64,000 nucleotides of DNA, from positions 40,306,668 through 40,370,667 of the forward strand of contig NC_089981.1 in the NCBI RefSeq assembly GCF_036417845.1, in the 5' to 3' direction. Shown here piece after piece: positions 11,801-24,196 of the stretch (position 1 is its first letter; every line of letters begins with the position of its first letter). This stretch comes from Apteryx mantelli. Taxonomy: Eukaryota > Chordata > Aves > Apterygiformes > Apterygidae. The notes beneath the pieces were generated by a model. It did not search any database. It saw nothing but the letters and a program-made list of their open reading frames with translations, and had not been told where the DNA came from. The position numbers were made by a program, and so were the translations under genes.

Positions 11801-14800
11801 GTGAGCCTCGTGGATTTTGAAGAGAAACAAATCCAAGATCATTCCTGGAACTTTTCACAAGATTAAAATGGGAAGTCTGGTGCCAAATTCAGATAATTTT
11901 CCTGGTGTCTACCCACTTGTGTTTTCTTGTGGTTTTGGATGAATACCTCCTGTCTTATGCTCATGGGTTATGTTGCTGTGCAGGGAAAACCCTTGAAAGA
12001 AAGGAATTTCAATAAAGATCTTGTTGGCCCTGCTAACTGCGGTTATTTTTATTACTAGTAGTAGTATCCTTTGTTTTCTTACTCTGCACATGAAAGGAAA
12101 AAATGGTCCTGGCAAAGAGGAAACTGATAAAATTCAGGGGGGTGAAAGTCTCCCATTTGAACTTTCCTGCAAGTCCAGGAGAAAAGAGGGCTATTGGCAG
12201 CAAGACTGAAGGAGCTGGATAAATCACGATTAGGGAAGCGGGAGACGTTGACACGCAATCCCGTTTGGCAGGGAGACCGAGGGCCCGAGCCTCACTGCCT
12301 GGCAGTGTAACCCCACAGAGACCCTCCACGGAAGGGTCCGGGTGCCCCGGCTGCCCCGTGGGACCTGCGCGGTGGAGGCCAACAAGCCCTGTCCCTGTCC
12401 CAGCAGCTCTCCCTGGCCTCCCCGGCAGCTTCCCGGCTGGGGTTTCTGCATCCCACCCTTCTCCACGCTCCCAGACTCTTAGCAAACCTGCCCATTTCTG
12501 GGCACATCACATCAGAGCCAGTGGTAAATACTCAGGGGGGATAAAAGCATTTGGAAAATCCAGGTGCACGCTGCAGCAGCGCTTGATTCCCGAGCTCTGA
12601 CGCTGCACAGCAGAAATGCAACTGTGAAAATCAAATCAGTGTTTGACAGGGGAAAAGCTTTAGTTAACAGTGGATATAAGGATCTGCAACAGAGTGTCAC
12701 AGAGACTGGAGACGTATAACCATGTGGTTAAACGGCACGTGGGAAATCCCTGGCTCAGGTTTCTGGTTGCTGCAGGGTGCCTGCAGTGCCGGTGGGGAGG
12801 TCAGAGCAGGGCAGCGCAGGATGCACCCACCGTTCCCGAGCTCCCCTCTGCCCGTGCCAGGGCTCCAGTGATTTCTGCTCCTGCCCCACCACCGGCCAGG
12901 CTAAATGCAATGTTCTCCTCTTCACTAACAGAAACATCTGGAGATGTGAATAACAAAACTTGCTGTTACCAGGGCTGCCTGAAGGGGAACTGCTACAGGC
13001 AAGCAGCTTTCCTAGAGCACAGATTGATTTTGTATGCTGTTGTTTTATTTGAAAGATGCAGCCCCCAGATGATGTCATCTTTTTGCCACTTACAGCCTCA
13101 TCAGCACATTCAGCTGCATCCAAGAATACAGGGTGTCAAAGGCGTCGAGCTCCACGAGACATCTCAGCTGGCTCTCAGCTCCTCCGGACTCCCGGACACA
13201 GCACACGTGCACCAAGGGCAGTCCCCGTCCCGCGTCAGAGCTGCCTTCCCCATCTGCACCGCTCTCATCACCAGCGTTGATTCTGACTGCTTGGTTTTGG
13301 CTTTCCCGCGCACAGCTCTAGCCCCATGCGCCTCAAACACCATTACAAGTTGCACATGGAGGAGCTGAGAGCCAGACTCTCGTCCTGCTTGGGTCCAGGG
13401 GAACCCGGCCTCCCTTGTGCACTTGACTCCTTTCGGCTTATTTCACTAATTAAACACTTCGTTTTCATGTGTCTCTGCATCCTTGACCTCACTGGATCCA
13501 GAAGGGGAAGAAGGCTCGCAGATGCAAGCCTTGAGAGAGATGGGCTGTTCACGTCTGTGTTGATATTCCAGCCATTGAGCCCTACTGCAAACAATAAATC
13601 ACAAAACAACTTACGTTTAACTAGAGGCTCTTAATAGTACATTGACGGCATTTTAACTACCCCTGAGTATTTCAGAGCGTTTGACCGTAAGCAGAAACAG
13701 TTAGATTCAACCTTGACATTTTAGCATAATAAAAGAATTAAGATGGGTGTTGCACATTAAATATTATTTTGTTTCCTGAGCAGAATTCATAATACGAGCC
13801 CATCTCAGTGTGTCACAGCTGTGGTCTTAAATGCAGCCCAAGCACCTTCCTCACACCGCATATTTAACCTGGTGACTTGTGTGCCCTCCCTGGTTGCAGT
13901 GCTGAGAGAGGGGACATTCCCGGGGTCCTGGGGTAGATCCAGAGCGTGGCTGCAATACGACGAGCCCCATCTCTGGCCCCGTCTCCTGCGGCCCCTCACC
14001 ATGCCTGCAGCTGTGGTGGGACTCAGTCCCCCAGGCCAGAGCTGCTCTCAGGAGGAAGTCAAAGGCTGGGATGCAGGCAGGCACTGTAGCTCACGCGGCT
14101 GCTCTGTTTTTGCAGGAGGAGCATTTTTAAAGTTTGCTTTCATTTCTCTGTAGACCTTGATGCAGAGGGCAAAGCAGTGGGCCTCCCCTCTCCAGCCCTC
14201 CCCATCACTGATCCCGTTGTGCATTCATGGCCACTTCAGCTACCTGCGAAGTCACACAGAGACTGGACTTGGTAATTGCAGTCTCTGATTGCACCTTTCC
14301 AGTTTGCACCAGGACAGGAGGTCTTTGCCACATGGGAAGAAAAGGCCAAGTGAGCTTCAGTTTTGCTTCTCTGTCTTGCAATCCCCCGTCCGGCCGTGCC
14401 AGGCCTCCTCCTGACCTGAGTACGTGCCTGCACGCAGCACCGTGCAACCAAGGAGCAACAAACCTGCCCTGGGATTTCTTTCTCTGTAACACCTTTTGAT
14501 AGGCAGAGTCTTCATGTCGCCTTTGTCCTCGTTGTCCTTCCTCCTTGCAGCAGCGTGTGGCCAGGCCACTCGGGCAGCCCATCTTAGGCAGAGCGGAGAC
14601 CAGAGGAGGAAGCACCACAGAGTGATTTCAGGTACTTGCTCCAGGTTTCCCAGCGGCACAATACAGCAATACAGAGTGCTCAGAGGGTTCATGGTGATCC
14701 AAGCCCTACAGAGCTGAATTCCTCTGTGGTGAGGCTCAATCTGTGCAACTGTGTAAAATGATGGTTAGAAAGTGCAAGGTATTATCTACGTTCTTAGTTC

Positions 14801-15769
14801 TGCCCCAGCATAACATATATCTTGTATAGAGCTTGCGAAGGGACCCTTAATGGTTGTATCTGCCTCAGTGACTCCAAAATCCTGATAGTGACCTTAAAGA
14901 GGGTCTTTCAACCAGAGACGGGGAGACCGCGAGGGGACAGGCGGGTCCTGGTGACCCGAGCGGGAGGCCTGGCGCAGCGCGAGGGCTGGTGCAGCCACTT
15001 TCCCAGCCCAGAGACCCCCAGCAGCAGCTGAGCTCCCGCGCAGCTGCCCGCCACAGCAGATTGCATGAGGCCGCTGCCTTGGTACCATCCCGTCTGAGGA
15101 AGTTCAGCTGTCTGAACGAAAGCATTTCAAAGCTTAAAAAATAAACATGTCTGTTTTCTCCACGAGGCCTTTGCTTGTTTGTGCTGTCTCCTGTTATCTC
15201 CTTGGTCTGTTTTTTGTGACTCAGAGGAAAACCAGCTCCTGTGATGGCTAACAAAGAGCAGGAGGAAGAGAGCTGGCTGCAGTAACTCATGATTATGTTT
15301 GTTTTTCTCTTCTTTGGGGGATTTATTTTATGGCTCTCACTAAAGTGTTTACAGAAAGTTCAACAGCTCGGCAGAAAGTCATTTGCAAGGAAACTGGGAT
15401 AAATCAAAACAAAAATGTTGGTGGGTTTCCCAGAGGAAAAAGAGCTCTTTTTTGCAGTGCTCGGGCTGCCCTTTCTCTCCACCCTCCGACTGGGGGAGTT
15501 CAGCTGCACTAAGGGGGCGCAGAACAGGGCTGACAACCGAAGGAACCATACCTGGTCTGCAGGATGGAGGCTTTGGGGAAGTTCGGTCATTCCCCAAAAT
15601 GTTTTGCTTTCCTTTAATTAGTTTGAGGTCTGTAAGAACAACACAGTCATATGCAAATTGGGAGTGAATTGAAATGACAGTGAATAGCAGCAGCAAAAGT
15701 AGTGAATACTGACTTCCTAGAGTGTCCACCAACTGTTCCCTGCTCTCAAGGAAAACCTGAAGATCTCTT
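11801..15769. other. Intergenic, includes a long fortuitous open frame
   Basis: No recognisable gene. A 232-codon open frame on the plus strand (12670-13368) is the longest outside the CpG islands. Its composition is unremarkable, it matches no family I know, and there is no promoter-like context. GC-rich patches near 12250-12440 and 14920-15060 account for several of the longer shadow frames. Confidence 0.5.
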
Positions 15770-15915
15770 CAGACATCATTAAATAACTTATCTTTGCACC
15801 ATCCCTTTCTGCAAGCGGAGCAACTGAGGCACAGGCAAGCTAAGTGACTCACCTGCAGTTGCAGAGGGGAAACACAGCAGGGCCGGCTGTAGAAACGAAG
15901 ACCTACATGATCTTT
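15770..15915 (+). repeat. MIR-like ancient SINE relic
   Basis: The block GAGCAACTGAGGCACAGG, then CTAAGTGACTCACC, then a CAGCAGGGCCGG region, follows the MIR consensus order: the GAGGAAACTGAGGCACAGAG block, then TTAAGTAACTTGCCC, then a GTGGCAGAGCCGGG block. It is the clearest MIR-like piece in the upstream half. Edges are approximate, and a related CORE-SINE is possible instead. Confidence 0.6.
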
Positions 15916-18900
15916 CTCTCCAAGCTGTGCTGCCTGCAAGAAGGGCTGAGGGAGATACTCACTCATGTGCTTTTGTATTTTGTCACTTGTAATGGAAGAC
16001 GCACTTTGTGCAGCATGTGGTAAATATAACATGGAGCTTCTTATACTACTTGTACACCAGTTGCCAGGAGTCTAAAACCAGTCTGAGACTTTGGGAGAAG
16101 ATGAGCAAACATCTCTTTCCTCAGTTAAGCAAAGCAGACTGTATCCTAGTGGAGCACATAGGAGAATGTACTAGCCCAGCTACTATAGACCTGTAAATCA
16201 TATATTTATTTTGTAGTTTTATGGTCCTGAGCTTCAGCTGCTAGCCACAGTTATTCCTTAATGCTGCTTAGCTTAGTGGCCAGTGTAGGCTTTGCAGGCA
16301 GGGGAACGAATCATTGCTTTGGGCCGCTTAAGCTATGCAATGACTGAAATGCTTTCCTGTGTGCAGATAAAGTCTTTGGATTTCATTTAGAGTTAAAATA
16401 CATTTTGATTTAATAAAAGCATTATGATATTTTTAATAAAGTCCATTGAATATAAAAATGTTTATGGCATTTCAGATATTGGGCAGATTCAGTTCCTGAA
16501 TGCAGTCCTTAGCCTCTGAAGGGTACTTTCCTACTTCCATTTAAATCATGCACAGTAACTATCTCTTGCCTTTGACTCTTTATTCATTCCTTAAGAGACT
16601 GCTAGTTAAATACCAGATAACTAAATACGTAATCAATGAGACATTTATTGAATGTTAATGCTATGTTTAATAAGGCTTGAAAATTTAAATGGGTAACATT
16701 AAGATGTAGAGTGAGCAGCAGGGAAACTTCTCAATGTCACCAATCCCAATCACACAAAAATCATGAGCCGGGACCTTCAAAACTGGGACATCTTTGTGAC
16801 TCAGAAGTGGAGGGTTTCTTTCATTTCATGCCTCTCACCCACTCAGCGGGTGAGCGTGTCTCCACCACAAAATGGACCACGATGCAGAGATCGCTGCGGC
16901 TGCAGAGACCTGAGCTGATAAGTCCACTTGAGTCTTAGCTTAGTCTAGTCATGCAAGGCTTGCTGCACTCCCATGCCAATAACCCGAAACCAGGCTTCTG
17001 CGCTCGGACGCGGAGCCGAGGTAATGCAGCTAGATCACATCCAGGCTCGGCTGGCTTACAGCCAGGCAGTTTGGCTGTCCTTACACGCGTCAGGGAAGAT
17101 CCTATTTATTTTCTTCAGTGAAGGCTGAGGGTGTCAGTCAACAGCTTGATCTCGACAGCTGGAATGTGTAGAAAAGCTATTACCAGCAGAGCTGCAGCGG
17201 CAGTCGGTGCTCCCAGCAGAGACGTCTGCTGGACTGGAGCAAGGACGGGTGGAAATCCCATCATTTGAGTCACATAAAGTCAGACAAAACAAAGCCCTAG
17301 GGAACGTGGAGAAGGAAGAGTCTCCACAAGAGAGGGAAGAGCCTCAGTGTGGCCGTCTGAGCTGCTCCCGCTCCTGCCCTCAGGAGTGGACTTTGTCCCC
17401 AGGTCTGCCCGGAGGTCGCCTTCAGGAGTCCCCGGGGTGCCACGTGTCCTGCTGTGACCCTCACGGCTCGGTGCGCTGTCAGTGCAGCCCTGAGCGGCCG
17501 AGCGCCAGGCCAGCCCCGGCGTGCCTGGGTGGCCAAGCTGGGGGCTCCTGACCACGTGGCGCAGGTGAGAGACGGGCTGGCCTGAGAAACGCCTCTCCGG
17601 GGGGGCGTCGCGCAGAGCAGAGTGGGGACAGGACCCCCCTGGGACCCACCGGCTGAAGGAGAGGGACCAGGACACGCTCCACGTTTCTCACCGCTGCCTC
17701 TCGCGGCTTCATGTGGGGGCAGAGGATCCCTCCAAGGAGGGGAAAGCAGAGGGCCAAGAGCTCACACATTGCTTTCTCCTGTGTCTTCCCCCTCCGGCCG
17801 GCGCTCTCGGCAGCAGGAGGGGCTCCTCCATCCTTGGGAGGGATCCAGCTGCCTCTCCAGGCAACACGACACGGAGAAAAGATATTAAGGGCCTGGAGAC
17901 CGGGCTTGCTGCTTAAGCTGGTCCTTTTCAGCTTCACTTAGAAATGAGCAAACAGTTGGCTTTCCACTGACAAAGCTGGTGTTTTCACCTTAAGACTAAT
18001 TACAACACTTTTACCAGCAGTGCAAAAGCTGCACCTTTTTAGGACTTGCTGAAAAGTTTAAGATGTGTCCTGGGTGTATTTTTGCAGCAGAAGCTAAATT
18101 TTATGAGCATTTTTTTTCTTTCTTGTAATAGTAGTAACCCTACCTTTTACCCTGGCCTCATTTTTCTAGTCAAGTCTAGTCCATCTCAGTCTTTGACTGG
18201 GCCCATCACAGGGCTACCTAAGTGTCTGGAGAAAACATTGAAGTGAGGAGGTTATTTTTAACGGTGAAAGTATTTAATCCCTGGCCCAACTTACCAGAAG
18301 ATGATGGAGAGTGTCTACCTGAAGGCAGTATCTTTCTAAATCATACATACTTCTTCAAGTATGATTTCATGGGCCAGGTGTACGGATCAGGAACAAGGAA
18401 GGTCTAAGGGCTGTAACTGAGGTGGTCTGGACTTCTCAGCTCTGGGAAGACCCTGGAACTGGGTTTCCCCTCTCTCTCCTGTTATGATACATCTGGGCAG
18501 ATGTCTGGAATTACTGTGCAAACAGTATTGAGTAATATTCTTCACTCACATGCTTTGGTAGCCGGAAAAAGGAGGGGACATGTTATCAATATGTATGACA
18601 TGAACATTACAGGCAACAGGATCTGACCCTTTAGAAAACACTTGAAAGCAGGGGCTAATACTCAATGCACTAGTTAGCCTTTCATGCAGTAATTACCTTT
18701 TGTCTCCCTAAATTTCTGCAGCAGCTTCACTTGAAGAGGCTCCTCGAAGAGGTTCTTCACTTCCAAGCCTAAAAGACTGAATTTTGCATAAGGGACACAA
18801 ATGGCTGCTGCGTTTCTCTCTAGGAAAGACTGCATTTCAGGGTGGGCAGGGAGCAGAGACCGCCCAGAGCTGCTGCAACATAAATGCTGCAAGTCTGAGT

Positions 18901-21900
18901 GAGCCTCTCACCACAGCGCAGCTCTGCCTGCTCGAATTGCTGAGGATCTCACCCCACACCATGGAAAGCAAGGCCACAGCGCCTGCTGTTGGTCACTTAC
19001 ATGGAAAATCCTCCCACCTGAATCACCAGCCGTCTGGACACCCTGGGTCACGTTTGTGTAATGGGCGCTGCAGACACCCACCATTTCAACGTATTTCTGT
19101 CATGACCGTTCTGCACAGCCTCCTTCTTGGAGACCCCGAGGACATCAGTGTGAGCGTCGCACTAATTTCATCCTAGCTTTGCAGTTCACCTTTAACAGGG
19201 TTGAGAATAAATCCCCTAACTGAGTAAACATCATCAGGCACCTGACAAGTCTTATGAACACTTTCAAGAGCCAGGCACAAGAGCTCAAGCACTTACTCAT
19301 TTATTGCTTTGATATTAAAAACAGAGTCATAGATATTAAAAACAGAGAGACTGGGAGTCCAGGGGTGATAGGATCTGTTGTGTACACAGAAATTGCCTAG
19401 ATTCATGTTCTACATGGTGCTTCAGATTACAAAAAAAAAAAAAGAAAAAATCTGTTAGAGTACCATTTGCCTAGGAGCTTTTTTGAGAAACCAAAAAATG
19501 AAGTCAAAGCAATAAAAAAACTTCCAAGTTCCAGACTGAGTTAAGGTTGTAAAGACTTCCAGAAACCACCAACATACTTGGAGGGCAAGGTCTCTAAGCG
19601 GTTCACTTCTCTGCCATGAAATGCAGTGCACCACAGCTTCTTCACCCCACCCCTCAGCCACAACCAGTTATAAATCCTCCCTCCCAGTCTAATCTATGGT
19701 CTCCGACTTTGCCCTTCAGTTGCTGGAATATCTCATTGTGAGGGATGTTTTTAGGTTGAAAAGTACAAATTCACCATGACAAAGCCATAGTCAGGCATAT
19801 GCACATACCACTTTGCTGATACAATTGTACAAAGCACTTCTTGGATGGGAATAACTTAAAGTGGTGCTAAGCACATAACACTTCTACATACTAAGTTTTT
19901 GCCAGTACAGTTTAGTCCAGAATTCCCACCCTCCCCCAAGAGAAATAAGTCGTATGAGCAATAGTGTTGCTTTGTTGATAACCCTGCATCTGTACTAGAC
20001 GCTTTTGCAGGCTCATCTCCTCTCCCCCAACCAGCCAGTCTCAGCAACGTGTTTTCAAAGGGAAGAGCTGAAGCAAGCACGTGGTGGGGCCAAGGGGCGC
20101 TGCACATCCTCTGCGGGGCTGCAGCACCAGGGAGGCTTTCTGCAGCAGAAAGGAGCACTGCAAATCAGCTCATAGGGGTTACCGGGAAGTGGGGAGCTAA
20201 TAGCAGTCTGGTGGAGGGCTCCACAAACCCAAATTTCACAGATCCAGTGGCCCAAAACACAACGGGAGGAAGCGTGGAAGGATGGGAATATGCAGCACCG
20301 AGGAAGCAGGGGCATTGCTTCTCTGCAGCATATTTGTAGGAGCTTTCGCATCCCGATTGCTCCCCGGGGCAGAGCCAACTCCATAGGCACAGAGCATGTC
20401 ACGCCATGGGCCTAATGCTGCTCACCGGCACCTCTCCTCACAGCGACCTGAGTCGTTCTCTTTGGAAATGGATGTCACGAGTTTGCGAGTTCGTCAGCAC
20501 CAGCTGACTGACAGGAGCCAGAGCTTGCTAAATAGGGGTAGGGATAAGCTGTTCAGCAATGATTGTGAGGGAATGGCAGATAGAAATAGGGCTGCATTTG
20601 GGGAGGGGGGGTGATAATCTGATGGATAAAGAAAAAAAAAGAGTGCTGATTGAGTGGGAGAGGTATTCAAGGTGGGAAGGGGAGAGAAATGATGTAGGAC
20701 TGGAGTAAAATGCCCCTATTCCCACCCCACCCAGGATCCCAAATCAGAGTTCAGAGTAAAGAAAGGACTTTGGGGTGTCGTGTTGTGCTCCATGTGGTGC
20801 GACATGGCAGTGAAGTGCTTGGCCTCGCCCCAGTGCAGTCTCCAGGGAAGGAGTTAACAGTCCTGCTTAGGTTCATGTGCCAGTCACTGGACTCAGTAAC
20901 TTGGCACTGAGGTGAGTCAGGGAGGTTTGGCATTAGATATATGCCAAAAGTATATGTAGATATAGGCAGGCTGAAGTGTGATGGAGGCTCCACCTGCTTG
21001 TCCTCCACCAGCCTCCCTTGCTCGGTGGAGCTTGCTAGCAGAGGCAGGGCCGCTCAAGTCCAGCATTGGCGAGCTGTGCCCAGAAAAATCAAGCACCCAT
21101 TTGCTTCCGCATGATCCCAATCCTGGAAAAGCCCATTAGAGTTTGGCCTTTGACTTGAGTATGAGATAATTTCCACTGAAGGGGAGAGCTCCTGAAGTCT
21201 CTGTCCAGTCCCTGGTTCCTCCGTCGCTGATAGGACAAATCGCTGCGGTCTGTGGTGACTCCTACCCCCACATCACTAAGAAGGTGCTGGGGTCAGGGAG
21301 GGGAATGAGGAAGAAAAACCCTTGCTGCTAAGATCAGTGCTATGCACTAGCAACAAGGTATTCTGTGAGCCTAGCTTTGTAACACCACTAAAATCAAGTT
21401 AATATAAGAAGCAACAGAGGAAAGTGAGGAATTATTTTGTTATCTTTATACTTGCTAGGATTCTGGGTCTGGACAGTGGCCAACACTCCCTTCCCTAATA
21501 TAGGTCTGAGAAGCCTGGAGACTGTTCTAATTCATCTTCAAGCTGCTCATTGCAACGTCTGCAAAGCAGTAAGAAGACATCTGATTGACCCAAATATATC
21601 AGTGATCACAGTTTCAGGAATGCTTAACATGCTGTAAATCAAACAGCACTTCAGCTCGGCTGATGTTTAACCCTGTACCAATTGTCTGGTTTTAAAATAT
21701 TCCAGCTTGCCATGTCCATAAATTAGCCAGCAGGATGGCTCATCAAAACTCGGGCCTGTTCTCCTTTCAAATAGGGTAGTGCAGAAGCTGAGTATTTGGG
21801 GGAGATGCTGTATTCCCAGCTATTGATTTAAGGGTGCAGTCATAGCATAGCCTGTTGATTAACTGCTTAGCTTACAAGAGGCAAGCTGTAATTGAAACAA

Positions 21901-22675
21901 ATGTCATGCATAACTCGAGGTTTATTTTCATCTTAATAACAGGAAATGTAGTATCCTTATCCATGGCAAAGGTACTTCTCCAGTGGGACCTTCCACCACA
22001 GGAATTGACAACTGGATGCTCATTATAAGCATAATTCACGCTGAAAGAAATGCAAACAATTCACTTAAATGGAAATAAATGTCCAGCGTATGTCTGGAAT
22101 AAAATTCATATTTTCAGCTTTCAGTCCTTTTCCAACAAGCTTTGAGTTTTCTTAAAGCCAATTCAAGCTGAAAAGTTACACAGAACAGAGACTATTCTGT
22201 GTCATTACTTTGGTAAAAATATTCAGCCTACCACTGGATAAAAGCCTCCTGCTCAGTGTAATGGTACTGTTCATATTGGCCACTGTGAATTGTAGCAATC
22301 ACCAGCTGCAAATCATACACCTGGTGTTTGCTGTGCAGCACGTACGACTTCAAAGGGTGAAAGTGTAAAGCATCATCTGGTAATAAGGATTCAGGGTCAG
22401 GAATAGCATGAGACTTGAATTCACAGATAACAAGAGGAATGATTACATTTTGCATTGCATTTGAGGGAAGCCAGGAGGGTAACTATGTCTCATTATTTCA
22501 GTAAGTCCGTATGCACATGAGGAACCCAACTGCACTAACGCTCCCAGTTACAGTGGTCACAATTAGATGTGGGGTCCTGTTGCTAGAAAAGGCATCGGGC
22601 ACAGCTGGCAATAATACACGCAGGCTGCTTTGCTGTGCCTGGCGCTCCTATGCTGGGTTGGGTCTTTTTCCCCCC
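15916..22675. other. Intergenic, with one CpG-rich patch
   Basis: No coding exon was recognised. AT-rich stretches at about 16190-16700 and 21840-22200 resemble conserved non-coding sequence but lack decisive motifs. A 16-nt word occurs twice with a 21-nt period at 19311-19326 and 19332-19347. The interval 17380-17660 is unusually rich in CpG and C+G compared with its surroundings but shows no promoter or exon. Confidence 0.5.
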
Positions 22676-22980
22676 AAAGTGCTTACGACCAAGGCGAGAG
22701 CCCTTGCCCTCCCGGCGGCTCCCCCGCAGTCAGTCCCCGGGGCCGGTCGCGCCGGGGCTGGGCGGCTGCAGCGCCGCGCCGCGCCCTGCGGGCGGAGCTG
22801 CTGCACCGCGGCGGCTCGGGGCGCTCGCCGCGGGCTGCTGCTGGCGCTTGAAGCGGGTTCGGCTGCTTCGCTCGTGCCGGAGCCTCCGCGGGGGCTCGGA
22901 GCGGGCGGGCACCCGCCTGAGCACGAAGGCGTTGCTGCCTGCAGCCTCTCCGCCGTCACAGGGCTCACCCGAGGCAGGGA
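22676..22980. promoter_or_regulatory. Small CpG island upstream of FJX1
   Basis: Dense CpG and very high GC begin abruptly near 22676 and fade near 22980. About 600 bp of ordinary AT-richer sequence separates this island from the main FJX1 island. The overlapping open frames on both strands are consequences of base composition. It could be an alternative FJX1 promoter, the start of a divergent non-coding transcript, or a Polycomb-type regulatory island. Only the composition is directly seen. Confidence 0.55.
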
Positions 22981-23884
22981 GCAATAAGGCATTCGTGTTA
23001 CCTTTGAAAGCCCGGGCTTCCCTAGCAACGCTGGGGAGGGTCGATTTACAGGTGAATTTGAAGCAAAAGACAGAGAATTGGGCTTCTGCTTTTTTGAACG
23101 TTTTAAGATGGATTAAGAGAATGTTTTTAATAACATCACGGGAGAGAGAGGGAATTCCTCTTTTCTTACATTAAAAATTCGCATCTTGTTCTGCCTGTTT
23201 GGAAAACCAGGAATTATTGTGATATCTGTGCTATCTCAAGAAAACAGAAAAAGTTGAGTACGTGAGAAGGAGCAAATGATTTTTCTTTTGCAGTGTTTAA
23301 AATTCTGTATGTGGTGGCTTTGCTTCGCCGATCCAACTCCAATAACTACTTCGGAGGATCGCCACGGCGGCGATGGAAGAAGGGAGAGGTGTTTAATCAA
23401 ACTCCGCTCACAAACATGCTGTTCCCAGGAGAGGTCTCCAGCAGAATGCAGAAAGAGCAGAGCTAAGTTTCCTTACCTGAGGAAGGCATTGAACTGGAAA
23501 AGGCCGGGCAGGGGGACACCGCTCTGCCCATCTTCCGTGCACGCCCCAGGACCTCGGAAGGACGCAGCTCTTGAGAGAGAGGCCGCGCTGGCGGCGGGAA
23601 CCCCCCAGGCAGGAAATCCCGTTTCCCCCCGAGGGGCGACCCCCGCCCGGCGCGGCCGCCCCCCAGGAGCCCGCGGGAGGCGCGGAGCGAGCGGCCGGGG
23701 GGGCGGCGCGGCGGCACCGGAGCTCCGCGGCCGCCGCTGCTGCCTGACAAGCGACGGGGCGGTATCGGGCGCGCTTCCCGGCGGGCGCTCGCGGGGCCGG
23801 GGCGGGGGAGGCGACGCGCCCCGCGCGGGCACCGCGCCCCGAGCGCAGCGGGCTCCGCGGGCCGCCCCCCGCACCGCCCCGGAG

Positions 23885-23979
23885 GTGGGCCCCCTCCGGA
23901 GCGGGCATCGCCGCTTTAAGCGGAGGGCCACGCTGGGAGGCGGGGCGGGCCGGGCGCGCCCCCCCGGCTCCCCCACGTG
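23885..23979 (+). promoter_or_regulatory. FJX1: Candidate FJX1 core promoter
   Basis: The block at 23885-23920 ends in CATCGCCGCTTTAAG, a TATA-like TTTAAG box. It is followed by a GC box (GGGGCGGGC near 23942) and a CACGTG E-box at 23974-23979. A start site about 25-35 nt after the TTTAAG box would fall near 23945, leaving a 5' UTR of about 250 nt. Nearly the same block recurs at 42457-42488 in the downstream CpG island, which supports a promoter role. The transcription start itself is inferred. Confidence 0.5.
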
Positions 23980-24115
23980 GTCTGGGTGCCCGTGCCTCCC
24001 GGCCGCTGGCGGGGCTGGGCGCACACGGCGCGGGGCTGCCGGGGGGCTGGCCGCGTCGGGGCTCGCTTGCTCCCGCGCCCGCGCCCCGAGCGGCCGCCCT
24101 GCCCGCCGCGCGGCC

Positions 24116-24184
24116 ATGCGCGAGTGCCGCGCCGAGCAGCCGAGCGGGGCTGCACCGCCGCCGCGTCCCGCAGCAGCGGCGTGA
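24116..24184 (+). CDS. Upstream ORF in the FJX1 5' UTR (22 codons)
   Basis: An ATG in good initiation context (G at -3, GCGGCCATGC) opens a 22-codon frame rich in Ala and Pro. It ends with TGA at 24182-24184, only 12 nt before the FJX1 ATG at 24197 and in a different frame. It is the only other ATG seen between the inferred start site and the main start. Such uORFs usually reduce or condition main-frame translation. Whether it is in the mRNA depends on the true transcription start. The peptide matches nothing I recognise and is probably not functional as a product. Confidence 0.5.
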   Translation: MRECRAEQPSGAAPPPRPAAAA

Positions 24185-24196
24185 AGCGGCGGCAGG

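Noticed and set aside
1..22675. PAMR1 exons expected from synteny
   Set aside because: No signal-peptide, CUB, EGF or protease-like sequence was found, so PAMR1 probably lies further left.
23276..24184. 302-codon plus-strand open frame upstream of FJX1
   Set aside because: It spans AT-rich flank, promoter and 5' UTR and has CpG-island composition. Only its last 22 codons, starting at the ATG at 24116, are kept as a uORF.
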